Both the position numbers and the translations under genes were made by a program. 64,000 nucleotides of DNA from Deltaproteobacteria bacterium (GTDB lineage: Bacteria > Myxococcota_A > Polyangia > HGW-17 > JAJRWW01). Positions 19,243 through 34,509 of the stretch are shown here, one piece after another (within the stretch, counting starts at the first letter, position 1; the number at the start of each line of letters is the position of its first letter). The notes beneath the pieces were generated by a model. It did no database searches. It worked only from the letters and a program-made list of their open reading frames with translations, and was not told where the DNA came from. The stretch spans positions 1-64,000 of the forward strand of contig JAOZUO010000019.1 of the NCBI GenBank assembly GCA_029938605.1, written 5' to 3'.

Positions 19243-22200
19243 GCGACATCGCATCGGTCGTGGCGCGCAGCCGCATTGCCGGGGGATTCTCCGAGCGTCG
19301 CACCTTCACCCTGGCCAGAAGCCGCGCCATCCAGAAGATGCGGCAGTTCGCCTTGGCCGACCCTTACTACTTCGTACTGGAGCTCATTCAAGCGGCCGTG
19401 GCCAACGGCGCCACGTACATCAATGTGGCCACGGACGCCTCCACCTTTACGCTGTCGTACACCCGCGGCTTCTTTCGAGAGGATGAGCTGGGACAGCTAT
19501 TTGATTTCCTCTTCGCCGGCAAGGATCGCGCCGACATCGGTCATGTGCGCGAGCTGGCCCTGGGCGTCAACGCCCTGCTGCTGTTCAAACCCGATCGTAT
19601 CGTGGTGGAGTCCGGCGACGGCACGGCCCAGGGCACTACGCGCCTGGTGGTGAACAAGAACGCTGAGAACGTGGACATAGGGCGGTCCGAGCTGGCCCTG
19701 TCGGGGACCTATATCCGCGCCGAGAATCTCCACCGCCGGGCGGTGCGCAACAAGACCTCCCTCGAGCCCCTGTTGGACCTTCCGCTGGAGGCGGCGGCCA
19801 TTGAGGAGCGCTGCCTCACCGCGCCCATCCCGATACTGGTCAATGACAAGCCCATGTTCGGCTTTGCCACCCAGTCCATTCCCCGGTTGCTGGGCTACCA
19901 GCGCACCCTGGAGTTTGATGAGGGGGACCTGGTCGGTAGTCTCGGTATGTACCCCCAGGGTTTCACCCCGAGCTTCAAGCTGCTTACCTTCGGTGTGTGG
20001 ATCCAGTCGGTAACCCGGGACCTATTGCCGGGGGTGGGGGTGGGCGGCATCATCTGCTTCGATCGGTTGCGAAAGACCGCGGACCACTCCGGGATTGTGA
20101 ATGATGACGTGTGGCGGGAGATGTGGGCGCGGATCAGGCCCTACGCCGAGCAGCTGCATTCCGGTGCCACCGGGGTGATTCGGGGCGCGGTGACCATGCT
20201 GTCGGGCGCCAGCCTGACGGCCCGGGAGGTGCGGCCCCTGCTCCGCGCCAGCGACCGGGTGGTGCTCGTGGCCACCACGGTGAAGCCGGGGTCTCGCGAG
20301 GGGCTGCTGGCCCACGAGATCGGCGCGGCCCTGGATGCGTTGGTGATCCGGGCCAACGCCGCGGACGAGGCCTGGCTGCGCGGGTTGGCCGGGGCGGAGG
20401 TGTCCCTGCTGCGCCCCAACCTGGCTGACGGGCAGGATCACGCCTTCTTCTCGGGGCAGCGGTCCTGTGAGGTCCCCGCGCGTCCCTGGTTGGCGCCGCC
20501 GGTGGCTACGGCCTCGATGGATTCCCAATCGCTGATCCAGGATATCGTATCGCGGTACGGTGCGACCCGGGCGCGGGAGGAGTCAGCGCAGGCTGAAAAC
20601 AACCATGAGGCGCAGTCTGATACCCTCGTGGGCGTAGGCGAAGGGGCCCGCATGCGCCGGGTGGAGGAGGAGACCACCTTTGTGTTGGGAGCCACGGGCG
20701 AGATCTCAGCCACGGTCTACACGCCCGAGACGCCGCCCTCCGCCACCCAGCTCACGGTGCAGTTGGTCACCGTGGACCGTCTGGTGTTCGAGATCCACCT
20801 CACCAGCGCCTATCCCGGTCACGTGCTGCGGGCCACGTTGCCAGACGCTTCGCCCAGTCGACTACATAGGCCCGTGGGCGATCCCGGATCCGGGACCTCC
20901 CTGGTGGAGTACATCGCCCGGGCCCTGGTGGTTCGGGCCACCCCCGCCCTGCGGGCTGCGGCCGGCAAAGCCCTCGCCCGAAAGGTGGACGCCCAGGGCA
21001 GCGGGCCGACGGTGCTGCGCTCCATCGCTTTGGCGTCCCTTTCGCGCTCCCTGGTGAGCCGATTCCAGATGGACCATGAGTCCGTGCCGCGGGTGCGTTT
21101 CTCCCTGGTGGAGGGGGCCCACGCCGAGGAGCTTCTGGAGCGGCCCCTGCTGCCCACTCTGGGTGGGTCTTGGATGTCCATGCGCGATCTGGAGCGGCTC
21201 TTGGCCCAGACGGGGGGTCTGATCTACGGGGTGGTTCCCACGGTGCCGCCCGCCCTGGAGGGGCTGGATTCGAGCCACATCCTGCAGCTCCACCCCCAGG
21301 AGGAGCAGCTGCTACTTTCCCTGGTGGGCGACGCGGCCTATGTGCGCGTGGATCGACGGGACGTGCTGGCCGAGCACCGCGGCTTGCAGTGTCGGGACCT
21401 GGCGCTGGGCTTGACCAGCTTCGGGGATTTTCCTCTCCTGGTGGAGGGCGCCGATCCCACGGATTGGCCCGCCTCCGAGCGTCAGGCCGCGGTGGAAGAT
21501 CTGGTGATGCAGCTGGCCTCGGGTTTCCTCGGCGTGGATCCCGCTTGTCCCACGGATCGCGCGCTGGTACCCGAGTGGGAGGAGAACCGGCGCCAGGCCT
21601 GCCGCCATCTGCAGTGGTTCATCTGCCACCACGCCGCGCGGAAGGCTCCCTCGGAGCTGGACTACGGCGTTGGTGATTTGCCCCTGTTCCTCGATCCCGA
21701 GGGGACTGCCTGGACCTATCGTGAGGTGGCCCGGGCGTTGGCCACAGACGAAGGCGTACGGCTTTGCTTTCGACCCGTCTTCGGGGGCTCCCAGCTCGGG
21801 GCTCTGACCGCAGCCGCCGCGGATGACACCCCACGTGAGTCTGGGCGGGCCGGGCCACGGGACCTGGCGGCCAGCCCCCTTACCGCCCTGCTGCTGTCGG
21901 GGCTGGGCAACATCCACGTGGCCATGGACTTCGAATTGCCCCACGAGGTGATGGCGACGTCGCCGGGGGAGTCCGACAATGACGTGGACTTCCTGCAGCG
22001 TTGTGAGGTCACTGGGCGCGGCTACCACGGCCATGTGGGGCTGCCCTCGGACTCCACCACCGAGCTACAGGTCACCGTGCTGGAGCCGGCCACCGGGCGG
22101 CTGTACGCCCACCGGGAGATCGCCCTCGCCTACGGCATGGTGGGTCTGGTGCGGTTGGTGAGCGGTACGCTGGACGAGTCGGTGGGCCGCCGCATCACCG

Positions 22201-23105
22201 ACGACCTACGCATGGCCGGGGAGAAGCTCATCGGGGGCCTGGCCCGACAGGTCACCACCCTGGCGCCGGACACCGAACGCTACCGGTCGTCCGTGGTTCA
22301 CCTGCTGACCTTTGCGGGCTCCCGGCTGCAGTTGTTGGCCACCTCCGAGCTCCAGCCCATTGCCGCGGTGCGCCACCCGGTGGCCCAGGAGGTGCTCGCC
22401 ATGCCGCTGTTTCCCACGGCGGCGGGTTCGCTCATCTCCGGTGAGCGGCTCATCGACGCTTTCTGCACTTTTGGCTTGGTGCTTCCGTCGTCCCGAGTCC
22501 AGGTGGTGAAGGGGCGGGAGCCTGTGACCCTCGCTTCGGACGCCCCAAAATATCTTGAGCGGTGGGTGCGGACCTACCTCACCGAGTCCCGGGTGGTGCG
22601 GCCCGCGAGCGCTCGGAGTGCTGCGCTGCCGGCGGTGACCCAGCGCGCGGATCGACCCGCCGACGAGCAGGTGGCGCTGACTGTGGAGTATTGGCTCGAG
22701 AAGCTGCGACCTGACATGCTGGGTGACACCAGACAGGAGCTACAGGCTGCTCCGGGGTCCGATGGGGAGCGGCAGCCCATCCGGGTGCTCGTGCGCAGCG
22801 GTGAGGTCTTCGGCAACTTCACCCAGCCCACCGAGCTCATGGCGTACACGTATTTTGAGCGAATCCCCACGGCGCTGCTCAACGGTGACCACTGGCTGGT
22901 GCGGTGGGCCCGGGACCAACTCCAAAGTGACCCCCACGCCCTGGCCGCCCTGCTGTTGGCTTGTTATGCTCACATCAACGCTTTGCTCGATCCCGTGACC
23001 AACGTGCATGAGCGCGTTTTCCAGCTCCACCTCGTCGAGGCCCTGGAAGCCGATCGTCTTGGACCCGTTCTCCGTGAGAATCAGGAACCAGGAACCAGGA
23101 ACTAG
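19239..23105 (+). CDS. Giant partner protein with degenerate GHKL domain, copy 1 (B1)
   Basis: Start ATG at 19239 overlaps A1 stop (ATGA). YFVLELIQAAVANGATYI (N-box Asn/Asp lost), RELALGVNALLLF (no GxGxG); PLLPTLGGSWMSMRDL and PLFPTAAGSLISGERL repeats; about 1288 aa. Confidence 0.82.
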   Translation: MSDIASVVARSRIAGGFSERRTFTLARSRAIQKMRQFALADPYYFVLELIQAAVANGATYINVATDASTFTLSYTRGFFREDELGQLFDFLFAGKDRADIGHVRELALGVNALLLFKPDRIVVESGDGTAQGTTRLVVNKNAENVDIGRSELALSGTYIRAENLHRRAVRNKTSLEPLLDLPLEAAAIEERCLTAPIPILVNDKPMFGFATQSIPRLLGYQRTLEFDEGDLVGSLGMYPQGFTPSFKLLTFGVWIQSVTRDLLPGVGVGGIICFDRLRKTADHSGIVNDDVWREMWARIRPYAEQLHSGATGVIRGAVTMLSGASLTAREVRPLLRASDRVVLVATTVKPGSREGLLAHEIGAALDALVIRANAADEAWLRGLAGAEVSLLRPNLADGQDHAFFSGQRSCEVPARPWLAPPVATASMDSQSLIQDIVSRYGATRAREESAQAENNHEAQSDTLVGVGEGARMRRVEEETTFVLGATGEISATVYTPETPPSATQLTVQLVTVDRLVFEIHLTSAYPGHVLRATLPDASPSRLHRPVGDPGSGTSLVEYIARALVVRATPALRAAAGKALARKVDAQGSGPTVLRSIALASLSRSLVSRFQMDHESVPRVRFSLVEGAHAEELLERPLLPTLGGSWMSMRDLERLLAQTGGLIYGVVPTVPPALEGLDSSHILQLHPQEEQLLLSLVGDAAYVRVDRRDVLAEHRGLQCRDLALGLTSFGDFPLLVEGADPTDWPASERQAAVEDLVMQLASGFLGVDPACPTDRALVPEWEENRRQACRHLQWFICHHAARKAPSELDYGVGDLPLFLDPEGTAWTYREVARALATDEGVRLCFRPVFGGSQLGALTAAAADDTPRESGRAGPRDLAASPLTALLLSGLGNIHVAMDFELPHEVMATSPGESDNDVDFLQRCEVTGRGYHGHVGLPSDSTTELQVTVLEPATGRLYAHREIALAYGMVGLVRLVSGTLDESVGRRITDDLRMAGEKLIGGLARQVTTLAPDTERYRSSVVHLLTFAGSRLQLLATSELQPIAAVRHPVAQEVLAMPLFPTAAGSLISGERLIDAFCTFGLVLPSSRVQVVKGREPVTLASDAPKYLERWVRTYLTESRVVRPASARSAALPAVTQRADRPADEQVALTVEYWLEKLRPDMLGDTRQELQAAPGSDGERQPIRVLVRSGEVFGNFTQPTELMAYTYFERIPTALLNGDHWLVRWARDQLQSDPHALAALLLACYAHINALLDPVTNVHERVFQLHLVEALEADRLGPVLRENQEPGTRN

Positions 23106-23106
23106 T

Positions 23107-24774
23107 ATGGCCGCGAAGCAGACGCCCGTTGAGGCCCACGACGCCCTCGACAATCTGGTGAATCAGTTTTCCGATCCCATGTCCTTTTTCCGGGAGCTCA
23201 TCCAGAACGCCCTGGACGCCGGGAGCCCGGAGATTGAGGTGTGGTTCGAATTCCAGGACGAACCCGAGGGCAAGGCCGGCATCATGATCGTGCACGTGGA
23301 CGATTTTGGCGAGGGCATGGACCGGGAGATCATCGACTCGAAGCTCACCCGGCTCTTCTCTTCGAGCAAGGACGGTGATCTCACCAAGATCGGCAGGTTC
23401 GGCATCGGCTTCGTCTCGGTTTTCGCCATCGCGCCTGACGCCGTGTGCGTGGACACCTCCCGGGGCGGAGAGAACTGGCGCATTCTCTTTCAGAGGGACC
23501 GCTCTTTCCACCGGATCCAGCGGGACGAGCCCGTGGACGGCACCAAGATCCAGGTCATCAAGACGGCCACGCCCGAGGAGTACGCCAAGTTTGTGCGGCG
23601 GGCTCGGGAGGTGGTGACCTACTGGTGCAAGCACGCCACGGCGGAGATCCGATTCGACGATGAGTCCGTGAATCAGCCCTTTGGCCTCGACTGCCCGGTG
23701 CAGGTGGATTACGACGCCGACGGCACGGCGGTGGTAGTGGGCTTTGGAGCGGACAAACAGCCTTTTTTCGGCTTCTATAATAAGGGGCTCACCCTGCACG
23801 AGGGGCGCGAGGACCTGCTCGATGGCCTGGTGTTCAAGATCAACTCCCGGTACCTGGAGCACACCCTCACCAGGGACAACGTGCTGCGGGACGACAACTT
23901 CCATAAGGCCATGGAGATCGCCCGGTCCATGGCGGACGGTCCCCTGCTCCACAAGCTCTACGACCAGCTCGCCGATGGCGTAGCCCACGGGGATTCGGGC
24001 TCCGAGATGAACTTCCTGTACGCCACCCTGTCCGCCGTGGTCAAGAGCAACAAGGTACGCAAAAGGGAACTGGACGATCGGGTCTTTTTCAAGACCGTGC
24101 GGGGGGGGGAGGCGACGGTCTCCGAGATTCGGCGAGCCCATCGCAAAGGAAGGCTCCTGGTGGACACGAAGGACTCGTCCCTCATGGAGGGTCTGGAGAC
24201 CCGGGAGGGAGCCATCGTCTTGGCGGTGGGGCGAAAGTCTGTGGTCTATCAGACCCTGTGCGACCTGGTCGATGGGAAACCGCCCCACGCCAACAGGGAG
24301 TTCTGTCAGCCCGTACCCGCGGATTCCAGCGCCGAGGTTCGGGCTGCCGAGCCCCTGCGCCGAGGGCTCCGCCGCCTCTTTGACGACCACGGCGCCAAGC
24401 TGTCGGACGTGGCCTTTGCGCACTTCGCGTATCCGGGCTCCTCCATCGCCCGGCAGGTGGCCATCACCCAGCGGGAGCTGGGCGAGATCACCGTGGTCGA
24501 GGAAGCCAAGGACCTGGGGCGTTCCTTCTTCAGCCGGGCTCGGGTGTTGGTGGTCAACGCCGATCACCGCACCGTGAAGCGGCTCATGGACCTGTCGGCC
24601 ACCGAGCCGGAGTTCGCTTCCTACGTGCTGGCCAAGCTCTTTTTCCTGCGCGGTGATCTTTCCACTGAGCTGGACGGAGACCTGCTCCGCTACGCACTGA
24701 CCCACCGCGACCTGCGTCATGCCTCTACCAAGCACGGTATGCACGGCATGCACTCCACGCACGGGGGGGCATGA
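23107..24774 (+). CDS. Hsp90-like GHKL ATPase, copy 2 (A2)
   Basis: [71 protein letters not shown]; 1-nt gap from B1. Confidence 0.9.
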   Translation: MAAKQTPVEAHDALDNLVNQFSDPMSFFRELIQNALDAGSPEIEVWFEFQDEPEGKAGIMIVHVDDFGEGMDREIIDSKLTRLFSSSKDGDLTKIGRFGIGFVSVFAIAPDAVCVDTSRGGENWRILFQRDRSFHRIQRDEPVDGTKIQVIKTATPEEYAKFVRRAREVVTYWCKHATAEIRFDDESVNQPFGLDCPVQVDYDADGTAVVVGFGADKQPFFGFYNKGLTLHEGREDLLDGLVFKINSRYLEHTLTRDNVLRDDNFHKAMEIARSMADGPLLHKLYDQLADGVAHGDSGSEMNFLYATLSAVVKSNKVRKRELDDRVFFKTVRGGEATVSEIRRAHRKGRLLVDTKDSSLMEGLETREGAIVLAVGRKSVVYQTLCDLVDGKPPHANREFCQPVPADSSAEVRAAEPLRRGLRRLFDDHGAKLSDVAFAHFAYPGSSIARQVAITQRELGEITVVEEAKDLGRSFFSRARVLVVNADHRTVKRLMDLSATEPEFASYVLAKLFFLRGDLSTELDGDLLRYALTHRDLRHASTKHGMHGMHSTHGGA

Positions 24775-24775
24775 C

Positions 24776-30172
<5,397 letters not shown>

Positions 30173-30182
30173 GCGTCCGAGA

Positions 30183-30671
30183 TCAGTCGTCCTGGTCGAG
30201 CCGCTTGGTCATGACCAGGGAGCGATCCCGGTAGCCCTGCCGCTCGTAGAAGCGCCGGGCCGCGGCGTTCTCCGCCACCACCGCCAGCTCGATCTTGTAC
30301 ACGCCCAGATCCCGGGCGTGGGCTTCGGCCCGGGCGAGCAGCGCCTCGCCGAGGCCCTGGTCGCGCAGGGAGGATCGCACGTACAGTTCGGCCACCCAGG
30401 CGTAGGGATCGGGGCGCTCATCGGCGCCGGGTGGGTGCAATCGTCCGTAGAGCACCACGTAGCCCACCACGGTCCCCTCGGGTGTAACCGCCAGGTAGAT
30501 GCCCCCCGCGGACCCGGCCTGCTTGGCGAGCAGCTGCTCGAAATAGCCCACCAGGAAATCCTCACCCAGCACCAGGTCCGGATCGTAACGTCGCACCTCC
30601 TCGTGCAGGTCCAACACCAGTGATCGCAGGGCCGCGCGATCATCGGGCGTATAGTGGCGAATGCGTACCAT
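30183..30671 (-). CDS. GNAT-family N-acetyltransferase
   Basis: MVRIRHYTPDDRAALRSLV...VAELYVRSSLRDQGLGEALLARAEAHARDLGVYKIELAVVAENAAARRFYERQGY. Confidence 0.9.
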   Translation of the reverse strand: MVRIRHYTPDDRAALRSLVLDLHEEVRRYDPDLVLGEDFLVGYFEQLLAKQAGSAGGIYLAVTPEGTVVGYVVLYGRLHPPGADERPDPYAWVAELYVRSSLRDQGLGEALLARAEAHARDLGVYKIELAVVAENAAARRFYERQGYRDRSLVMTKRLDQDD

Positions 30672-30846
30672 GGAACAAATGCTCCCAGATAGACATCCTA
30701 GGCGCACCGTCCGGGCAGTGTCCACCGGAGTGTGTCCACCGGAGTGTGTTCAGGGGGTGTGTTTACTCGAAATTGTCCATGGCGTATTGTTGGGCGAATG
30801 GGAACTGCGGCGCGAAGCAATCGGCCGAGAGAGGGAGGAGCAATCC

Positions 30847-31587
30847 GTGTCTTTGGCGAGACGTTCAATCAGGACTCAATCGTTGTTGGCGTCGGGAGTG
30901 TGTTTGGTGCTGTTCCTCTTGGCCGCCGGTGTCGGGGGGGGGATGGGCTGCGCCGCCTCGGTGACATTCCACTACGGGGATCCCCCCATCGCGCCCATAC
31001 TGGGCGACAGCTACGCCAAGTGCAGTCACCGCAAGAAGATCGTGATTCGCCGGGCAGCGCTCTCCTGGAACAACTACCACCGGCTCGGTCGCGACATTAT
31101 GGTGATCACCGGAGGTGGGGCAAAGGGCCTGAGTTTTTATCAGGGCTCCAATCTGGTCAGCGCCGACTCGGTGCTCAGGGCCGTGGGCGACAAGGAGCTG
31201 AGCTTGGCCTATGGGAAGCTCTACGCAAAGGACCTGCGCTCGTACCGCATCGGCATGATGGTGGGCTGGCCGCTCATGGGCGGGGCGCTGGCATCGATCG
31301 CCATCGGCACGGGGCTTCTGATCGACCACTATGTATACAGCCGCAGTCGACCGCGGATGATCACCGGCGCGACCTTCGTGGGGGTGTCGTTAGTGGCCTT
31401 GGTTGTCGGCATGGTGGAGTTGTCCCTTGGATACGGCAGCCGCGGCACCGTGGAGTCCTATCAGAACCTGTTTCTCGCTCGTAGCTATGAGAAGCGGATG
31501 ATCGAGGCCGTGCGACGCTACAACGTGAAGGCCGCGGCGAAGTGCTCCGGCGGCGCTGCCCCCGACGACGACGCGCCCCCCGAGTAA
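30847..31587 (+). CDS. Hypothetical membrane protein
   Basis: GTG start 30847 preceded by GGGAGGAG; VCLVLFLLAAGVGGGMGCA plus two further hydrophobic segments. Confidence 0.7.
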   Translation: MSLARRSIRTQSLLASGVCLVLFLLAAGVGGGMGCAASVTFHYGDPPIAPILGDSYAKCSHRKKIVIRRAALSWNNYHRLGRDIMVITGGGAKGLSFYQGSNLVSADSVLRAVGDKELSLAYGKLYAKDLRSYRIGMMVGWPLMGGALASIAIGTGLLIDHYVYSRSRPRMITGATFVGVSLVALVVGMVELSLGYGSRGTVESYQNLFLARSYEKRMIEAVRRYNVKAAAKCSGGAAPDDDAPPE

Positions 31588-31676
31588 TCCGGCTCGTGAG
31601 CGGGACCTAACGCCACTGGCGGAGGTTGAGGTCCACCCGGTCGTGGGCGTTAAGGTTGGGGACTGCCTAGGTGTCC

Positions 31677-31775
31677 GACGTGTCCGGTGTGTCCTAGGTG
31701 TCCGGGGCGTCCGGGGCGTCCGGGGCGTTCGGCGTGTCCGGCGTGTCCGGGGCCTCCGGGGTGTCCGGCATGTCC
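31677..31775 (-). repeat. 9-bp minisatellite encoding (P-D-[TA])n; extends past the stop codon of the AAA+ gene
   Basis: gtccggggcgtccggggcgtccgg-type units; protein end MPDTPEAPDTPDTPNAPDAPDAPDT*. Confidence 0.85.
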
Positions 31776-33460
31776 AGCTCTGAGGCCACGGTGCGTTCGG
31801 CGGCGGCGCGGCTGGCGTTGAGCTGGCGGACGAGGCCTTCCACCTCGGCCTCGAACTGATCGGACTGATCCCGCTGTTCTGCTTCCTGCTGGAACTGGTG
31901 CCAGTCCACCATGAGCTTGTGGATGTCCTCCTCGGACACGGGGTTGGACAGGTCGCCCAACATGCGTTGACGCTCGTCGCCGCTGGCCTTGAAGTAGCTG
32001 TCGGGATACTCGAAGTCCTGGATGCGCGCTCGGATGTTGCCGCACACCGCGTCGATGGCTCGGCCCGAAAGGTTGCGCGCCACGGCGGCCTGGCCCAGCC
32101 GATCCCAGGCCTCGGGCTCGGTGGGCATCAGGGACTGCAAGTCCTTGAGCTGCAGGTCCCGCATGAGCCGTACGTAGTGAGCCACCTCGGTGGGGCCCTC
32201 CACGGTGAAGGGGTTCTGGGCGATGCGGCTGATGGCGGCCTCGTCCATGTGCAGGGTGTTGGCGTCGCAGAGGAGGAACCACTTGCCGTCTTTGGGCAGC
32301 AGGGTCCCGTCGAATACGCCGAAGACCGCGCCCAGGTTCTGCTTTTCCTCCATGCGCAGACCCGACGAGGATCGCGAGGCGATGGCCGTGTCGATGTCGG
32401 CCCAGTACACGCCGCACACGCCGTCGAACTCGTAGATCTCCTCGCGGAAGATGCGCACCAGGTTCATGGCCGAGGCGTTCTGGTAGCTCGATGCCCAGTC
32501 CGTGCGGCGGATGACCTGGAACTTGGCCGGGATATCTCGCTCGGCGCAGTAGTCCAGGAAGTAGTTGCCGATGGCGTGGGCGGTCACCGTCTTGCCGCAG
32601 CCCGGTCGTCCCAGGCCGAAGAGCACCGGGTTGATGCGCTTGGGGTTCTTGTGCTGTTGGAAGTCAAAGCCCGCCACGTCCCGGGCCAGCCGCATGCCCG
32701 CCTGGAGGTAGTCGGCGTTGCCCACAATGTCGTCGGGCGTCATGGGCAGGAGTCCGGCCACGGCCTCGGCGTCCTGTTGCAGCGTCATGCCGCGGTAGCT
32801 GTAGCCGGCGATCTTGCACTTGCGTCCGGCCAGGGCCTCGCCCAGGGGTCGCAGGGCGCCGGTCTGGCACAGGTGTTGGGAGGTGCGCCGCACCAGCTCC
32901 ATGAAGGCCATCATGGTGGACGCCCCGTGGGTGGCGGTGTCGTCCGGGCTGGGTCTCTTGGCGGGTCGGGACGCGTCACCGGTGAGCGGGTGCAGCTCCA
33001 GGTACCGCGCGGCCAGGCGCAGCACCCGGGTAATGAGCGCTTCGGGGGCGTCCCCCATCTCCAGCAGCTCGTCGAAGCCCTCGAGCTCCATGGTGCCCTC
33101 CACGTCGGGCCGAGACCCCAGCTCGGCCAGCCGGCGGGCCACCGCGTCGGCGGTGATCACCAGCTGATAGGCCGCCACGAACTGCTCCTGGGTGGGTTGC
33201 AGCGTGGCCACGGCGAAGCTGCCCGGGGAGGTGGCCTCCTCCAGGATCAGCCCCTTGAGCCCGGAGGCGGCGGCGAAGCCCACGTCCACGGCCTCCACCA
33301 GCGCCTCCAGGGCGGCCATGGCCTTGGAGGAGGTGCCGAAGTCCCCCCGGGAAAATTTGCCAAACACCGTCGGCAACCCCGACTCCCGAATCGCATGTAC
33401 CGCCGCGGCGCGATCGAAGCCGCCGGTCGGGAGGTCCACCGTCAGTCCCTTGCTGCTCAT
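31694..33460 (-). CDS. AAA+-type P-loop ATPase
   Basis: Walker A LFGLGRPGCGKTVTAHAIG; Walker B-like GVYWADIDTAI; sensor-like WFLLCDANTL; start MSSKGLTVDLP. Confidence 0.8.
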   Translation of the reverse strand: MSSKGLTVDLPTGGFDRAAAVHAIRESGLPTVFGKFSRGDFGTSSKAMAALEALVEAVDVGFAAASGLKGLILEEATSPGSFAVATLQPTQEQFVAAYQLVITADAVARRLAELGSRPDVEGTMELEGFDELLEMGDAPEALITRVLRLAARYLELHPLTGDASRPAKRPSPDDTATHGASTMMAFMELVRRTSQHLCQTGALRPLGEALAGRKCKIAGYSYRGMTLQQDAEAVAGLLPMTPDDIVGNADYLQAGMRLARDVAGFDFQQHKNPKRINPVLFGLGRPGCGKTVTAHAIGNYFLDYCAERDIPAKFQVIRRTDWASSYQNASAMNLVRIFREEIYEFDGVCGVYWADIDTAIASRSSSGLRMEEKQNLGAVFGVFDGTLLPKDGKWFLLCDANTLHMDEAAISRIAQNPFTVEGPTEVAHYVRLMRDLQLKDLQSLMPTEPEAWDRLGQAAVARNLSGRAIDAVCGNIRARIQDFEYPDSYFKASGDERQRMLGDLSNPVSEEDIHKLMVDWHQFQQEAEQRDQSDQFEAEVEGLVRQLNASRAAAERTVASELDMPDTPEAPDTPDTPNAPDAPDAPDT

Positions 33461-34500
33461 TTTCTCGATTCCCTCACTACCTTGATGATGTTCTTGGTGC
33501 CCGCCTGGTCGCACCAGTCGCGGAGGGTCTGCTTCAGGTTCGCCGACACCACGAATTTGCGGTCCTTGAACACCCGGTAGCCCATGCCCTCCCGGGCCAC
33601 TTCATACTCGGCCCTGGCGTCACCGGACATCGTGAGCACCATGGGATCCTCCAGGGGATCGTTGTCCCGGTCCGCGGCGAGGTCACAGGCCGCCATATCC
33701 AAGGGGAAGGCGGCGCAGAAGCCGTGGGCCTGGTCTGCCATGAGCTCGCCGAGCGGTCCCGTACTTTTCTGTCCGGCGAACAGCATGGGCCCCACGGTAC
33801 CCTTGACCACCCGCTCCACGGTGAGCCCGCCGAAGGTCACCAGCTTAAAGAAAGTGAACTCCGCGTCCAGGGAGGTGAAGCGGTAGATCAGGGTGCGGAG
33901 CTCTTCGGTGTGCTTGGCCGAGTCGGCGTCCAGGCGCACCAGGGACCGGTTCCACACCGAGCTCGTCTGAGACAGGTCGATGGTGAAGCGCACGAAGAGC
34001 CCGGAAGCGTCCAGCTTGTCTAAGACCACGTTGAACCAGGCGGTGTTCGTGTCCGGGTCCACCCGCCGCAGGGCGACCGTCATGTCTCCGAGCTGCGCCA
34101 GCCGCTTGCCCCGGATGTCCGAGTAGTACAGGTGCTTGAGTAGCTGCTTTCCGTAGATGTGGTGGTCCCGCTCCCGGGCGCGTTTCTCCAGCCGGTTCCG
34201 GTCCCCCAGGTCGGCCAGCATCTGCTCGGCCAGGGTGACGTCCGTCTGTACCCGGGTCCACTCCTTGTAGGTGGGCAGCCCGGAGCGGCGGTCGATGTCC
34301 AGTCCGCCGTAGAGCCCTCTATGCACCTGGGGGCTCATGCAGCTTACGTGGTCCCGCAGGGCCGAGCCGGTGGGGAAGTGCACATTGAGCCGGGCCTCCC
34401 GAAAGACCGCCACCAGATTCCGCACGTACTCCGACTCCACCTTCCCTGTGAGGGTGACAGACGGGATGATGGTCTTTGGCCTGGCGGGATCGGTCGGCAT
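33457..34500 (-). CDS. Hypothetical protein, partner of AAA+ gene
   Basis: 347 aa; stop overlaps AAA+ start (ATGA); no recognised family. Confidence 0.75.
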   Translation of the reverse strand: MPTDPARPKTIIPSVTLTGKVESEYVRNLVAVFREARLNVHFPTGSALRDHVSCMSPQVHRGLYGGLDIDRRSGLPTYKEWTRVQTDVTLAEQMLADLGDRNRLEKRARERDHHIYGKQLLKHLYYSDIRGKRLAQLGDMTVALRRVDPDTNTAWFNVVLDKLDASGLFVRFTIDLSQTSSVWNRSLVRLDADSAKHTEELRTLIYRFTSLDAEFTFFKLVTFGGLTVERVVKGTVGPMLFAGQKSTGPLGELMADQAHGFCAAFPLDMAACDLAADRDNDPLEDPMVLTMSGDARAEYEVAREGMGYRVFKDRKFVVSANLKQTLRDWCDQAGTKNIIKVVRESRK

Positions 34501-34509
34501 GGGGGCGGT

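Noticed and set aside
30718-30750. Short gtgtccaccgga direct repeat considered as an operator
   Set aside because: Only about two copies in a GC-rich leader; not distinguishable from chance
31898-33580. 560-aa plus-strand ORF opposite the AAA+ gene
   Set aside because: Antisense shadow; the minus strand carries Walker A and operon-style overlaps
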